Origin: Bacteroidota bacterium
GTDB taxonomy: Bacteria > Bacteroidota > Bacteroidia > Flavobacteriales > Flavobacteriaceae
Direction: 5' to 3'
Assembly: GCA_018656255.1 (NCBI GenBank)
Contig: JABHYI010000017.1
Span: 1-6,426, forward strand
DNA: 6,426 bases
Position numbers and translations under genes: made by a program
Shown: positions 1 through 6,132 of the stretch, one piece after another
How positions within the stretch are numbered: position 1 is the first letter of the stretch
Layout: each line of letters begins with the position of its first letter
Notes under the pieces: model-generated
What the model saw: only the letters and a program-made list of their open reading frames with translations
Told to the model about the DNA's origin: nothing
The model's database searches: none

Positions 1-686
1 ATCTTGCTGGACATCTAGCCAAACAAATAGAGTTAGATAGTGCCTCTTTACTAGATGCCATGTTGGACGTAGATTTTTTAAAGGTATCTGGGTTTACTCA
101 AGATACTGCTCTTGGCATGTACATTGCAAATAGCTATGAGGTATATTGGAATACAAGCCCTAAAGCATTTTGCCAGAAAATGCTTAAAGAGTACAATGCC
201 TTTTGGAATACCTCTAGAGTATCCAAAGCCAAAGCAATCTCTCTCTCAAAAGATCAAGTAATGGCATTGGCGGCTATTGTACAAAAAGAAACGGCTATGA
301 TACAGGAGAGGCCAATGGTGGCTGGCTTGTATCTAAATAGATTAAAAAAGGGTATGTTGTTACAGGCAGATCCTACGGTGATTTTTGCCAAAAAGAAGAC
401 TGAAAATAATTTTAAACAAGTAATAAAACGTGTCTTGTTTAAAGATTTAAAAATTGCCTCACCCTACAATACCTATAAATATTCTGGAGTACCACCCGGG
501 CCTATTACCATGCCAGATGTTTCTGCAATAGATGGGGTGTTAAACTATAAAAAACACGGCTTTTATTTTATGGTTGCAGATGTTGAGAATTTTGGATATC
601 ACAAATTTGCTAAAACACTATCTGCCCATAACCGAAATAAAAAACAGTATGTTAACTGGATTAACAAGCAAGGAGTGAAAAGGTAG
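1..686 (+). CDS. mltG: Endolytic murein transglycosylase MltG (5' end outside the window)
   Basis: Only the C-terminal 227 residues are present. The frame is open from base 3 to the TAG at 684-686, with 19 codons before the first in-window ATG (base 60), so that ATG is internal. MltG is an inner-membrane YceG-family lytic transglycosylase that cleaves nascent peptidoglycan strands and is thought to set glycan chain length. Visible signatures, numbered from the Met at base 60, are a 'NSYEVYWNT' stretch (24-32), the 'IVQKET' motif carrying the predicted catalytic Glu77 (codon 288-290, matching the E. coli MltG catalytic Glu), 'LQADPTVIFA' (101-110), and 'SPYNTYKYSGVPPGPI' (134-149). The N-terminal membrane anchor and most of the LysM-like part lie off the left edge. 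The C-terminus is basic (KQGVKR). The gene converges with ftsE; nothing looks broken. The family call is secure. Confidence 0.95.
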   Translation, partial: LAGHLAKQIELDSASLLDAMLDVDFLKVSGFTQDTALGMYIANSYEVYWNTSPKAFCQKMLKEYNAFWNTSRVSKAKAISLSKDQVMALAAIVQKETAMIQERPMVAGLYLNRLKKGMLLQADPTVIFAKKKTENNFKQVIKRVLFKDLKIASPYNTYKYSGVPPGPITMPDVSAIDGVLNYKKHGFYFMVADVENFGYHKFAKTLSAHNRNKKQYVNWINKQGVKR

Positions 687-716
687 TTTTGTGCTACACT
701 GTTTTTTGTACTACCT
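681..716. terminator. Inverted repeat at the mltG/ftsE junction, possible weak terminator
   Basis: AGGTAGT (681-687) is the exact reverse complement of ACTACCT (710-716), with a 22-nt loop that contains a small GTG-CTA-CAC hairpin (691-699). The repeat covers both stop codons. On the minus strand the stem is followed by only four T residues (complement of 678-681); on the plus strand there is no T-run. It sits where a shared terminator would be useful, but the long loop and weak tract make it a tentative call. Confidence 0.25.
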
Positions 717-1377
717 CAAATAATTGTCCTTGGTCACACTTTAAGGTCTTTGATGGGTATTTTAATAGCAGGGCATAATCATGTGTAGCCATTAAAATGG
801 TATTGCCATTATTATTAATCTCTTGCAAGACCTCCATAACTTCAACACTAGTTTGAGGATCTAGATTACCTGTAGGCTCATCTGCTAGTATAAGTTCTGG
901 GTCGTTTAACAAGGCTCTTGCAATGGCAATGCGCTGCTGTTCTCCGCCAGATAACTCATAGGGATATTTTAAGTTTTTGGATTTCATACCAACTTTATCT
1001 AACACCTGATCAATTTTAAGATTCATTTCTTTCTTGTCTTTCCAACCTGTGGCGGTTAACACAAAAAGTAAGTTGTCTTTAACGGTGCGGTCATTTAGTA
1101 ATTTAAAATCTTGAAATACTACCCCTAGTTTTCTTCTTAAAAACGGAATGTCATTTTCTTTTAAAGTGCCCAAATCATACCCTACAATAGTACCATCTCC
1201 TTTGCTTAAAGGTAAATCACCGTAGAGGGTTTTCATAAAACTACTTTTACCAGTTCCAGTTTTACCAATAAGGTATACAAACTCCCCTTTTTCTATGCGT
1301 ATAGACACATCATCAAGAATTAAATTTTCTTTTTGAAAAATGGAGGCATTTGTAAGTTCTAAAACTGCTTGAGACAT
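694..1377 (-). CDS. ftsE: Cell-division ABC transporter ATP-binding protein FtsE
   Basis: This 227-residue protein is a complete single-domain ABC ATPase of the usual FtsE length. It has Walker A GKTGTGKS (38-45), Q-loop Gln89 in 'VVFQDFKLL', signature LSGGEQQR (142-149), Walker B LILADE (162-167), 'PTGNLDP' D-loop (168-174) and H-loop His199 in 'MATHD'. The signature neighbourhood and 'FQDFKLL' fit FtsE better than the related LolD or MacB ATPases. FtsE works at the cytoplasmic face with the membrane protein FtsX and in known systems controls periplasmic murein hydrolases at the septum. No ftsX lies on either side here, unlike the ftsEX operon of E. coli; the partner is presumably encoded elsewhere. 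The start at 1377 gives a normal FtsE N-terminus. It lies 35 nt downstream of the S8 protease gene on the same strand, and a promoter-like octamer in that gap could give it its own transcript. Confidence 0.9.
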   Translation of the reverse strand: MSQAVLELTNASIFQKENLILDDVSIRIEKGEFVYLIGKTGTGKSSFMKTLYGDLPLSKGDGTIVGYDLGTLKENDIPFLRRKLGVVFQDFKLLNDRTVKDNLLFVLTATGWKDKKEMNLKIDQVLDKVGMKSKNLKYPYELSGGEQQRIAIARALLNDPELILADEPTGNLDPQTSVEVMEVLQEINNNGNTILMATHDYALLLKYPSKTLKCDQGQLFEVVQKTV

Positions 1378-1394
1378 GTACTAGTATTTTTTAA

Positions 1395-1402
1395 CAAATA
1401 TA
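1395..1402 (-). promoter_or_regulatory. Candidate -7 promoter element upstream of ftsE
   Basis: Read on the minus strand, this is TATATTTG, an exact match to the Bacteroidota -7 pattern TAnnTTTG. It begins 18 nt before the ftsE ATG, which would give a leader of about 10 nt. I found no TTG-type -33 element at the expected distance (that region is the end of the protease gene), so this half-match in AT-rich DNA is only suggestive. Confidence 0.35.
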
Positions 1403-1412
1403 ATAGAAAGTG

Positions 1413-3080
1413 TTAGTTATCTTCTTTATAAGATGCATACTTTTTAATGGGAGATGGTCTGCACTGCTTGGGGCTAATGTTTGGATCAATAGCTAGTTTT
1501 ATAAAACCATTTGTATTGGGTTTTAAATAGGTTCCTGGTTTTAAAATAATTTGATTTTTTGCTTTAAAATCTACCGTGGCATCTTCTCTAAAGGTTTGGT
1601 TTTTAATTTCTATACTATTTTGTGCACTAGAGAGGGTAAAATCAAATCTGTAAAAATCTCGGTTACTTATACCCACAGTAGCCAAAGGGTCTTTCATCTG
1701 CTCAGACATCTTAACAGCTCGGTAGGCGTTCACTCTTCCAGCGCCCATTAGGCCTTTGTAAGGCTCATTACCTGTGAGGTTTTCAACCCCTTTTGAAGAT
1801 AGCTTTAAAATACTTTCTACCTCATAAGAACTCAAACAGTAATTTACAGACCACATTAGGCCAATTATACCAGTTACAACAGGAGCAGCACTTGAAGAAG
1901 CGCCGCCGTAGAGGGTTTTCTCTCCGCAAATATCATGGCCTAATAAATAGCCCTCTCTTGGGGCTACCAAATCTACAGCCTTGTTCATTTGTACTCCTTT
2001 TTCAATTTCTGTAGGTGTAAGGGTGCCTTGGTCTGAAACATAAAAATAACCAGCTCTTCTGTCTTTTACTTGTTTGGTTAAGTTTCTTCCTTCATGTTCA
2101 AATACCTGATCTGTTGTTTCTCTGTTTATGGTGTACACCCCAGATACAGAAATTACTCTTTCAAAGGATGCAGGATAAAGCGAGTCTCCCAGTTTTTTGC
2201 CATCTTTATTACAGTCTGTTCCGTTTCCAGCACCAGCCACGATTATAATGCCATCATCATACATTTCTTTAATGCGTTCTTGAATGTTTTCTTTGTATTT
2301 TCCACCCATAGTGCATTTTGCCCAACTGGCATTAATCACTTTGGCGCCAGCAGCAACAAGCTGCTCGATGTCGTTAAAATTTCCGTAGCCATTGGCTATA
2401 ACATCACAATTGGAGCAAATACCAGCCCTACCATAGCCATTATCCATGGTGGCAACAGCAATGGCAGCAACACTAGATCCATGCGCGCATTTAAGGCCTT
2501 TGGTTGCATTGGAGTATTTTAGGTAATTGCGAATGCGGCCTTTAAAATCTGGATCCAAAGAATCTATTTTAGCGTCCGAAATACCCACAATTACTTGGCT
2601 GTTTCCGCGTGTTATACCCCAAGCCTCTGGTGCCATAATCATGTCAAGATCATAAGCAGGGTAGGGAGCTCCAAGGTTTTCAACAGGGCTTGTGGTACCA
2701 TAATCATTAGGATAGTAGGCATTTTCTGTGGTAAAGAATTGACCAACACGGGTGTATTTGTCTGGAAAATTATATTGAAGTGAACCTAGTAATTCTGGAT
2801 TGTCTGTACTTATGGTATACACTGTTTTTAACAGATCACGTTTGGTGTTTGGGTATGCTTTTTTAAACCGAAATATCTTGTGGCTTGCATAAATTTGGGT
2901 TTCCCTATCACTAGCCATGCTTAATACAGCAATGGTATTGTCTTTTTTTTCAGTGATTATTAGGGTCTGTGCATTAGAGATATTTACATGAAAATACAGG
3001 CGCTCAGTATCTTCTGAGTTTTGTTGAGACCAGCCCTGCCAAAAGCATGAAAGCAATAAGATCATTGCAATGGGTTTCAT
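1413..3080 (-). CDS. Secreted subtilisin-like serine protease (S8 family)
   Basis: This 555-residue protein starts with a signal peptide (1-18, hydrophobic core MILLLSCFW, likely cleavage before Gln19). Residues about 20-140 may act as a pro-region; I do not recognise a standard I9 inhibitor domain there. The peptidase domain (about 145-460) carries a full but divergent S8 catalytic set: Asp169 in 'VGISDAKID', His200 in 'CAHGSSVAAI', oxyanion Asn286 in 'AGAGNG', and Ser396 in 'ASSSAAP' (GTSMAAP in typical subtilases). The mature part has eight cysteines (198, 222, 225, 256, 290, 385, 415, 540), including CSNC at 222-225, suggesting disulfides outside the cytoplasm. Residues about 485-535 ('NQIILKPGTYLKPN') resemble a small beta domain common in secreted Bacteroidota proteins. 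The C-terminus (KKYASYKEDN) is not a recognisable T9SS sorting domain. Its ATG shares one base with the upstream gene's TAA, so the two are probably translationally coupled. The substrate is unknown. Confidence 0.88.
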   Translation of the reverse strand: MKPIAMILLLSCFWQGWSQQNSEDTERLYFHVNISNAQTLIITEKKDNTIAVLSMASDRETQIYASHKIFRFKKAYPNTKRDLLKTVYTISTDNPELLGSLQYNFPDKYTRVGQFFTTENAYYPNDYGTTSPVENLGAPYPAYDLDMIMAPEAWGITRGNSQVIVGISDAKIDSLDPDFKGRIRNYLKYSNATKGLKCAHGSSVAAIAVATMDNGYGRAGICSNCDVIANGYGNFNDIEQLVAAGAKVINASWAKCTMGGKYKENIQERIKEMYDDGIIIVAGAGNGTDCNKDGKKLGDSLYPASFERVISVSGVYTINRETTDQVFEHEGRNLTKQVKDRRAGYFYVSDQGTLTPTEIEKGVQMNKAVDLVAPREGYLLGHDICGEKTLYGGASSSAAPVVTGIIGLMWSVNYCLSSYEVESILKLSSKGVENLTGNEPYKGLMGAGRVNAYRAVKMSEQMKDPLATVGISNRDFYRFDFTLSSAQNSIEIKNQTFREDATVDFKAKNQIILKPGTYLKPNTNGFIKLAIDPNISPKQCRPSPIKKYASYKEDN

Positions 3081-3550
3081 TACTCTTGTTTGGTTAAAAG
3101 TTGTACTTGACCTTGCAATGCATCAAGCTGTTTTTGCTGCTGCAGGGTGTAGAGGGTAAGTTCCTCAATTTTTTGAAGTAATAGCAAATTCATTTTTTTT
3201 AGTTCAAGACCATCTTCTTTTAATTTTTGAGCGCTTGGAATCTCTGGAAGGTGATGATTTTGTTTTAAAAACGCCTCAAGGCTTTTTAAATCAAGCATGC
3301 GGTAGTCACCCTTTAGGGCAGAGTATCCCTTGTAATACATTTCAAACACATAATCTGGAGCAACTGCTCCGTTGAGATCTACCAATACTTCTTGGGTGTG
3401 AATTTTTCCTTTAACCGTAAGTTTTTGGTCTGGAGTGTTGGTGCCTATGCCAATCATTCCATTTTTCTGTGTAATAGAGGAGAGGTTATTTTGTGCCCCA
3501 CAAGAGAGACTAACTATTAGTAGCAGCAGGCTAAGAGTTGACGTTTTCAT
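3080..3550 (-). CDS. Exported S74-like (tail-fibre-type) protein with C-terminal coiled coil
   Basis: This 156-residue protein has an N-terminal signal peptide (leucine-rich core 6-15, likely SPI cleavage after Ala19 in 'SCGAQNN'). The mature part contains 'IGIGTNTPDQKLTVKGKI' (33-50), 'PDYVFE' (65-70) and 'HHLPEIPSA' (99-107). This block is common in Bacteroidota secreted proteins often labelled tail-fibre or S74-peptidase-chaperone-like. The C-terminal ~45 residues ('LLLLQKIEEL', then 'QQQKQLDALQGQVQLL') form a heptad-rich coiled coil, so oligomerisation, perhaps a trimer as in phage fibres, is likely by analogy. Family members are often much longer, with repeats before the GIGT motif; here that region is nearly absent, so the gene is a minimal version. 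No phage gene is nearby, so a surface or adhesin-accessory role is likelier than a phage fibre. It is the first gene of the pair with the S8 protease (TAATG overlap). The exact function is not known. Confidence 0.8.
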   Translation of the reverse strand: MKTSTLSLLLLIVSLSCGAQNNLSSITQKNGMIGIGTNTPDQKLTVKGKIHTQEVLVDLNGAVAPDYVFEMYYKGYSALKGDYRMLDLKSLEAFLKQNHHLPEIPSAQKLKEDGLELKKMNLLLLQKIEELTLYTLQQQKQLDALQGQVQLLTKQE

Positions 3551-3607
3551 GATGTTGGTATTTTATTTGTTTAAAAGTACAGCATTTTTCTTTACTGATA
3601 AGGTGTT

Positions 3608-3635
3608 TTTGTTAGGCTAATATATAATATATTTG
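3608..3635 (+). promoter_or_regulatory. Candidate Bacteroidota-type promoter for the MBOAT-SGNH pair
   Basis: TTTG at 3608-3611 followed after 16 nt by TATATTTG at 3628-3635 fits the flavobacterial TTG / TAnnTTTG promoter type; the spacer is about one base shorter than the usual 17-23. The -7 element ends 25 nt before the GTG start. It overlaps a perfect AT-only inverted repeat at 3619-3633 (AATATAT-A-ATATATT). I saw no equally good promoter for the divergent gene at 3550; the best is a one-mismatch TACTTTTA on the minus strand (3579-3572). Confidence 0.5.
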
Positions 3636-3660
3636 ATAGTATCGTTTTTAAACATTTGCT

Positions 3661-5079
3661 GTGCTATTTAATACCGTTGACTTTGCTGTTTTTTTACCAA
3701 TAGTGCTGCTATTGTACTGGAGTGTTTTTAAAAATTCCCTTAGACTTCAAAATATTTTTATTGTTCTTGTAAGCTATTTTTTTTATGCCTGTTGGGATTG
3801 GCGTTTTTTAGGACTTATATTTTTAAGTTCTTTGGTAGATTATACCATTGGGCTGCGGTTTAATAAACCGTTATCGCAACAATATAAAAAATACCTACTG
3901 GGTTTCTCTGTGCTATTTAACCTGGGTCTTTTATTTACCTTCAAGTATTTTAATTTTTTTATAGACACATTTACCAGCGTATTTTCATTTTTCGGAACAC
4001 AGATACAACCTACTAGTATTTCAATTATACTGCCCGTAGGAATTAGTTTTTACACCTTCCAGACACTTAGTTACACCATAGATTTGTACAAAGAGAAAAT
4101 AACACCTACCAAAAACATTGTTGCATTTTTTGCGTTTGTGTCCTTTTTTCCTCAACTAGTGGCGGGGCCCATAGAGCGCGCTTCTAGATTGTTGCCTCAG
4201 TTTGCTAAGAAAAGAAAATTTGAGTACTCAAAACAGGTGGATGGTTTAAGGCTTATACTAGGGGGTTTGTTTAAAAAAATGGTAATTGCAGATAATTGCG
4301 CCCTACTAGCAAATCAAATATTTGATTCTTACCCAACACAATCTGGAAGCACCTTATTTGCTGGTGCTGTATTTTTTGCTTTTCAAATTTATGGTGATTT
4401 TTCTGGTTACAGTGACATTGCTATTGGTAGCTCTCGCTTGCTGGGTTTTGATTTGATGAAAAACTTTAATTTTCCTTATTTGTCTCAAAACATGTCAGAA
4501 TTTTGGAAACGTTGGCATATTTCACTCTCTAGCTGGTTTAGAGATTATGTCTATATACCACTGGGAGGCAGCAGAGTGTCTAAAGGTAGATTGGTATTAA
4601 ATATTGTGATTGTTTTTTTGGTTAGCGGCCTGTGGCATGGCGCTAATTTAACCTTTGTTTTTTGGGGTGGTATTCATGCTCTTTTTGTAATTCCTGTAAT
4701 CGTTCTACATAAGAAATATAAAGCCCATAGGCCAAGTGCGCCAGTTGCACTTTGGCGTCAATTATTAAATATAGGAGCCACTTTTACAATGGTAGTTTTA
4801 GCGTGGGTTTTCTTTAGAGCTCCAACTATAACAGATGCTTTTGGCTACATAGATATTATATTCTCATCAAGTCTTTTTACCATGCCAATGGTATCAAGAA
4901 GTGCACTTTTGTTTGTTTTTCTATACATGATTTGTGAGTGGCTACAACGCCATAGAGCGCATGTGCTTGATGTGTCTCATGTATCAAGACCCATTAGGTA
5001 TTGTATATACTATTTGGTATGCTTTGCTATATTTTACTTTGCCGGTGATTTACAACCCTTTATTTATTTTCAATTTTAA
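3661..5079 (+). CDS. AlgI-type MBOAT O-acyltransferase
   Basis: This 472-residue polytopic membrane protein has roughly ten to twelve hydrophobic segments and the usual length for bacterial MBOATs. The start is GTG at 3661: an in-frame TAA lies at 3649-3651, no ATG lies between, and the resulting 'MLFNTVDFAVFLPIVLLLYW' N-terminus is typical of the family. Hallmarks are 'FFPQLVAGPIERA' (162-174), 'QIYGDFSGYSDIAIG' (242-256), 'FWKRWHISLSSWFRDY' (281-296), 'YIPLGGSR' (298-305) and 'SGLWHG' (322-327) with the predicted catalytic His326, which corresponds to the essential His of AlgI and DltB. Members move acyl groups, usually acetyl, across the inner membrane for O-acylation of an extracytoplasmic glycan. 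No polysaccharide synthesis or export genes are in view, so the acceptor is unknown. The stop overlaps the next gene's ATG by one base (TAATG), so both products are probably made together. Confidence 0.93.
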   Translation: MLFNTVDFAVFLPIVLLLYWSVFKNSLRLQNIFIVLVSYFFYACWDWRFLGLIFLSSLVDYTIGLRFNKPLSQQYKKYLLGFSVLFNLGLLFTFKYFNFFIDTFTSVFSFFGTQIQPTSISIILPVGISFYTFQTLSYTIDLYKEKITPTKNIVAFFAFVSFFPQLVAGPIERASRLLPQFAKKRKFEYSKQVDGLRLILGGLFKKMVIADNCALLANQIFDSYPTQSGSTLFAGAVFFAFQIYGDFSGYSDIAIGSSRLLGFDLMKNFNFPYLSQNMSEFWKRWHISLSSWFRDYVYIPLGGSRVSKGRLVLNIVIVFLVSGLWHGANLTFVFWGGIHALFVIPVIVLHKKYKAHRPSAPVALWRQLLNIGATFTMVVLAWVFFRAPTITDAFGYIDIIFSSSLFTMPMVSRSALLFVFLYMICEWLQRHRAHVLDVSHVSRPIRYCIYYLVCFAIFYFAGDLQPFIYFQF

Positions 5080-6017
5080 TGCGTAGACTGTATTTAAAAA
5101 TAGCCTTGTTTTTACTCCCATTTTTTTTGGTGTGGCTTGCCCTTGAAGTTTTTGACAGGCAGGTACCTAATAACTATAGTTATAAAGACCAGCAATTACA
5201 AAAAGTAGCTCCAGATGTCCAGACATTGATCATGGGAGATTCGCACGCTTTTTATGGAATAAATCCTGCGTATTTTAAAGACCCTACGTTTAATCTTTCA
5301 AATATCAGCCAGTCTTTACTTACTGATGAATTACTTCTAGAAAAACACATTTCAAATTTACCAGCACTTAAGACTGTGTTTATAAACATTAGTTATTTTA
5401 CGCTCTCTGCCAAAGACAATGCCTTGGAGAGTAATTGGCGCAAGTATTTTTATCATCATAATATGGGAATTACGGCGCCAAGCATTTCTTTTTGGAATCC
5501 CCAACGTTATAGCATGGCACTCATACAACGTTTTGATAAGTCAATGGCTTTGGTGCAAAAGTATCATGAAAATTATACCATAGTAAACGCAACACCTCTT
5601 GGATACGGCATGCAGGATGCATCTTATATTGTGAAAGATAAAGATGCAATCTCTTTTGTTATTGCCAATAAGCATGAGGATAACAGTCTAGATTTTAAAC
5701 GCAACACCGCAAGATTACAAAGAATCATTGCCTTGTGTAAAAAGTATGAGGTTGCTGTTGTTTTACTAGAAATGCCAGTATATCCTACCTATTATAATTT
5801 GCTTGATACAGAGAAAAAAGAAAAAATTAAATCTGTTCTTACTTCTTTGTCTGGGGTAAATGATACTGTTTTTTACTTGGATTTAAGCACAGACACTTTG
5901 TTTGAAAAACAAGACCTAAGAGATGCAGATCATCTCACAAACTCGGGTGCTAAAAAGTGTAGTGAGTATTTAAACGCATATCTTAAAGATGTTGTGCATT
6001 TAAAAATAGATAAATAG
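5079..6017 (+). CDS. Membrane-anchored SGNH/GDSL-like acyl-transfer partner of the MBOAT
   Basis: This 312-residue protein has one N-terminal hydrophobic segment (about 7-23, after MRRLYLK) with no clear cleavage site, so it is probably an inner-membrane anchor with a periplasmic domain. The SGNH nucleophile block is 'IMGDSHAFYG' (51-60) with predicted Ser55 (codon 5241-5243), and the C-terminal block 'RDADHLTNSG' (281-290) supplies a D-x-x-H dyad, Asp282 and His285. Asn75 or Asn103 could be the oxyanion Asn; this I cannot settle. Proteins of this type (AlgJ, AlgX, PatB, and by analogy DltD) sit beside MBOATs and transfer or remove acyl groups on the final glycan. The ATG overlaps the MBOAT stop, which supports a shared job. 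It is too divergent for me to give an alg or dlt name. The C-terminus (LKIDK) shows no added domain. Confidence 0.8.
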   Translation: MRRLYLKIALFLLPFFLVWLALEVFDRQVPNNYSYKDQQLQKVAPDVQTLIMGDSHAFYGINPAYFKDPTFNLSNISQSLLTDELLLEKHISNLPALKTVFINISYFTLSAKDNALESNWRKYFYHHNMGITAPSISFWNPQRYSMALIQRFDKSMALVQKYHENYTIVNATPLGYGMQDASYIVKDKDAISFVIANKHEDNSLDFKRNTARLQRIIALCKKYEVAVVLLEMPVYPTYYNLLDTEKKEKIKSVLTSLSGVNDTVFYLDLSTDTLFEKQDLRDADHLTNSGAKKCSEYLNAYLKDVVHLKIDK

Positions 6018-6073
6018 TATTGTTTTGGTTCTTCTTGAGTGTTTGCCGAATTTTTGTCTTATGATATTAATGT

Positions 6074-6108
6074 GAGTTTAAACTCTAGGTTTTCAATAAA
6101 AATAGAGT
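6074..6108 (+). repeat. Overlapping alternative hairpins between the SGNH gene and the anchor-B gene
   Basis: GAGTTTAAACTC (6074-6085) is a perfect 12-base palindrome. Its right arm also belongs to ACTCTA (6082-6087), which can pair with TAGAGT (6103-6108) across a 15-nt loop, so the two stems exclude each other. No T-run follows, so neither is a convincing intrinsic terminator. The 115-nt gap (6018-6132) otherwise holds only a one-mismatch -7-like TAGGTTTT (6086-6093) and a run of ten A (6118-6127) just before the next start. Confidence 0.3.
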
Positions 6109-6132
6109 CATATTGCTAAAAAAAAAATTAGT

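Noticed and set aside
60..62. ATG at base 60 as the mltG start
   Set aside because: The frame is open upstream to base 3 and encodes matching MltG sequence, and the family needs an N-terminal anchor and LysM-like part that would be missing; the ATG is internal.
1551..2783. Several open plus-strand frames of 62-142 codons opposite the protease gene
   Set aside because: They are antisense to a gene with clear S8 motifs and show no recognisable domains or starts of their own.
3494..3550. Lipoprotein signal (Cys17 in 'VSLSCGAQ') in the S74-like protein
   Set aside because: The residues before Cys (S-L-S) do not fit the lipobox order; cleavage after Ala19 by signal peptidase I fits better.
3080..3550. 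Phage tail-fibre gene or prophage remnant
   Set aside because: The neighbours are ordinary chromosomal genes, the protein has an export signal, and this motif set is widespread in non-phage Bacteroidota proteins.
3435..3620. Plus-strand open frame of 61 codons opposite the start of the S74-like gene
   Set aside because: It is antisense to a recognised signal peptide and GIGT motif, and it ends inside the MBOAT promoter region with no family resemblance.
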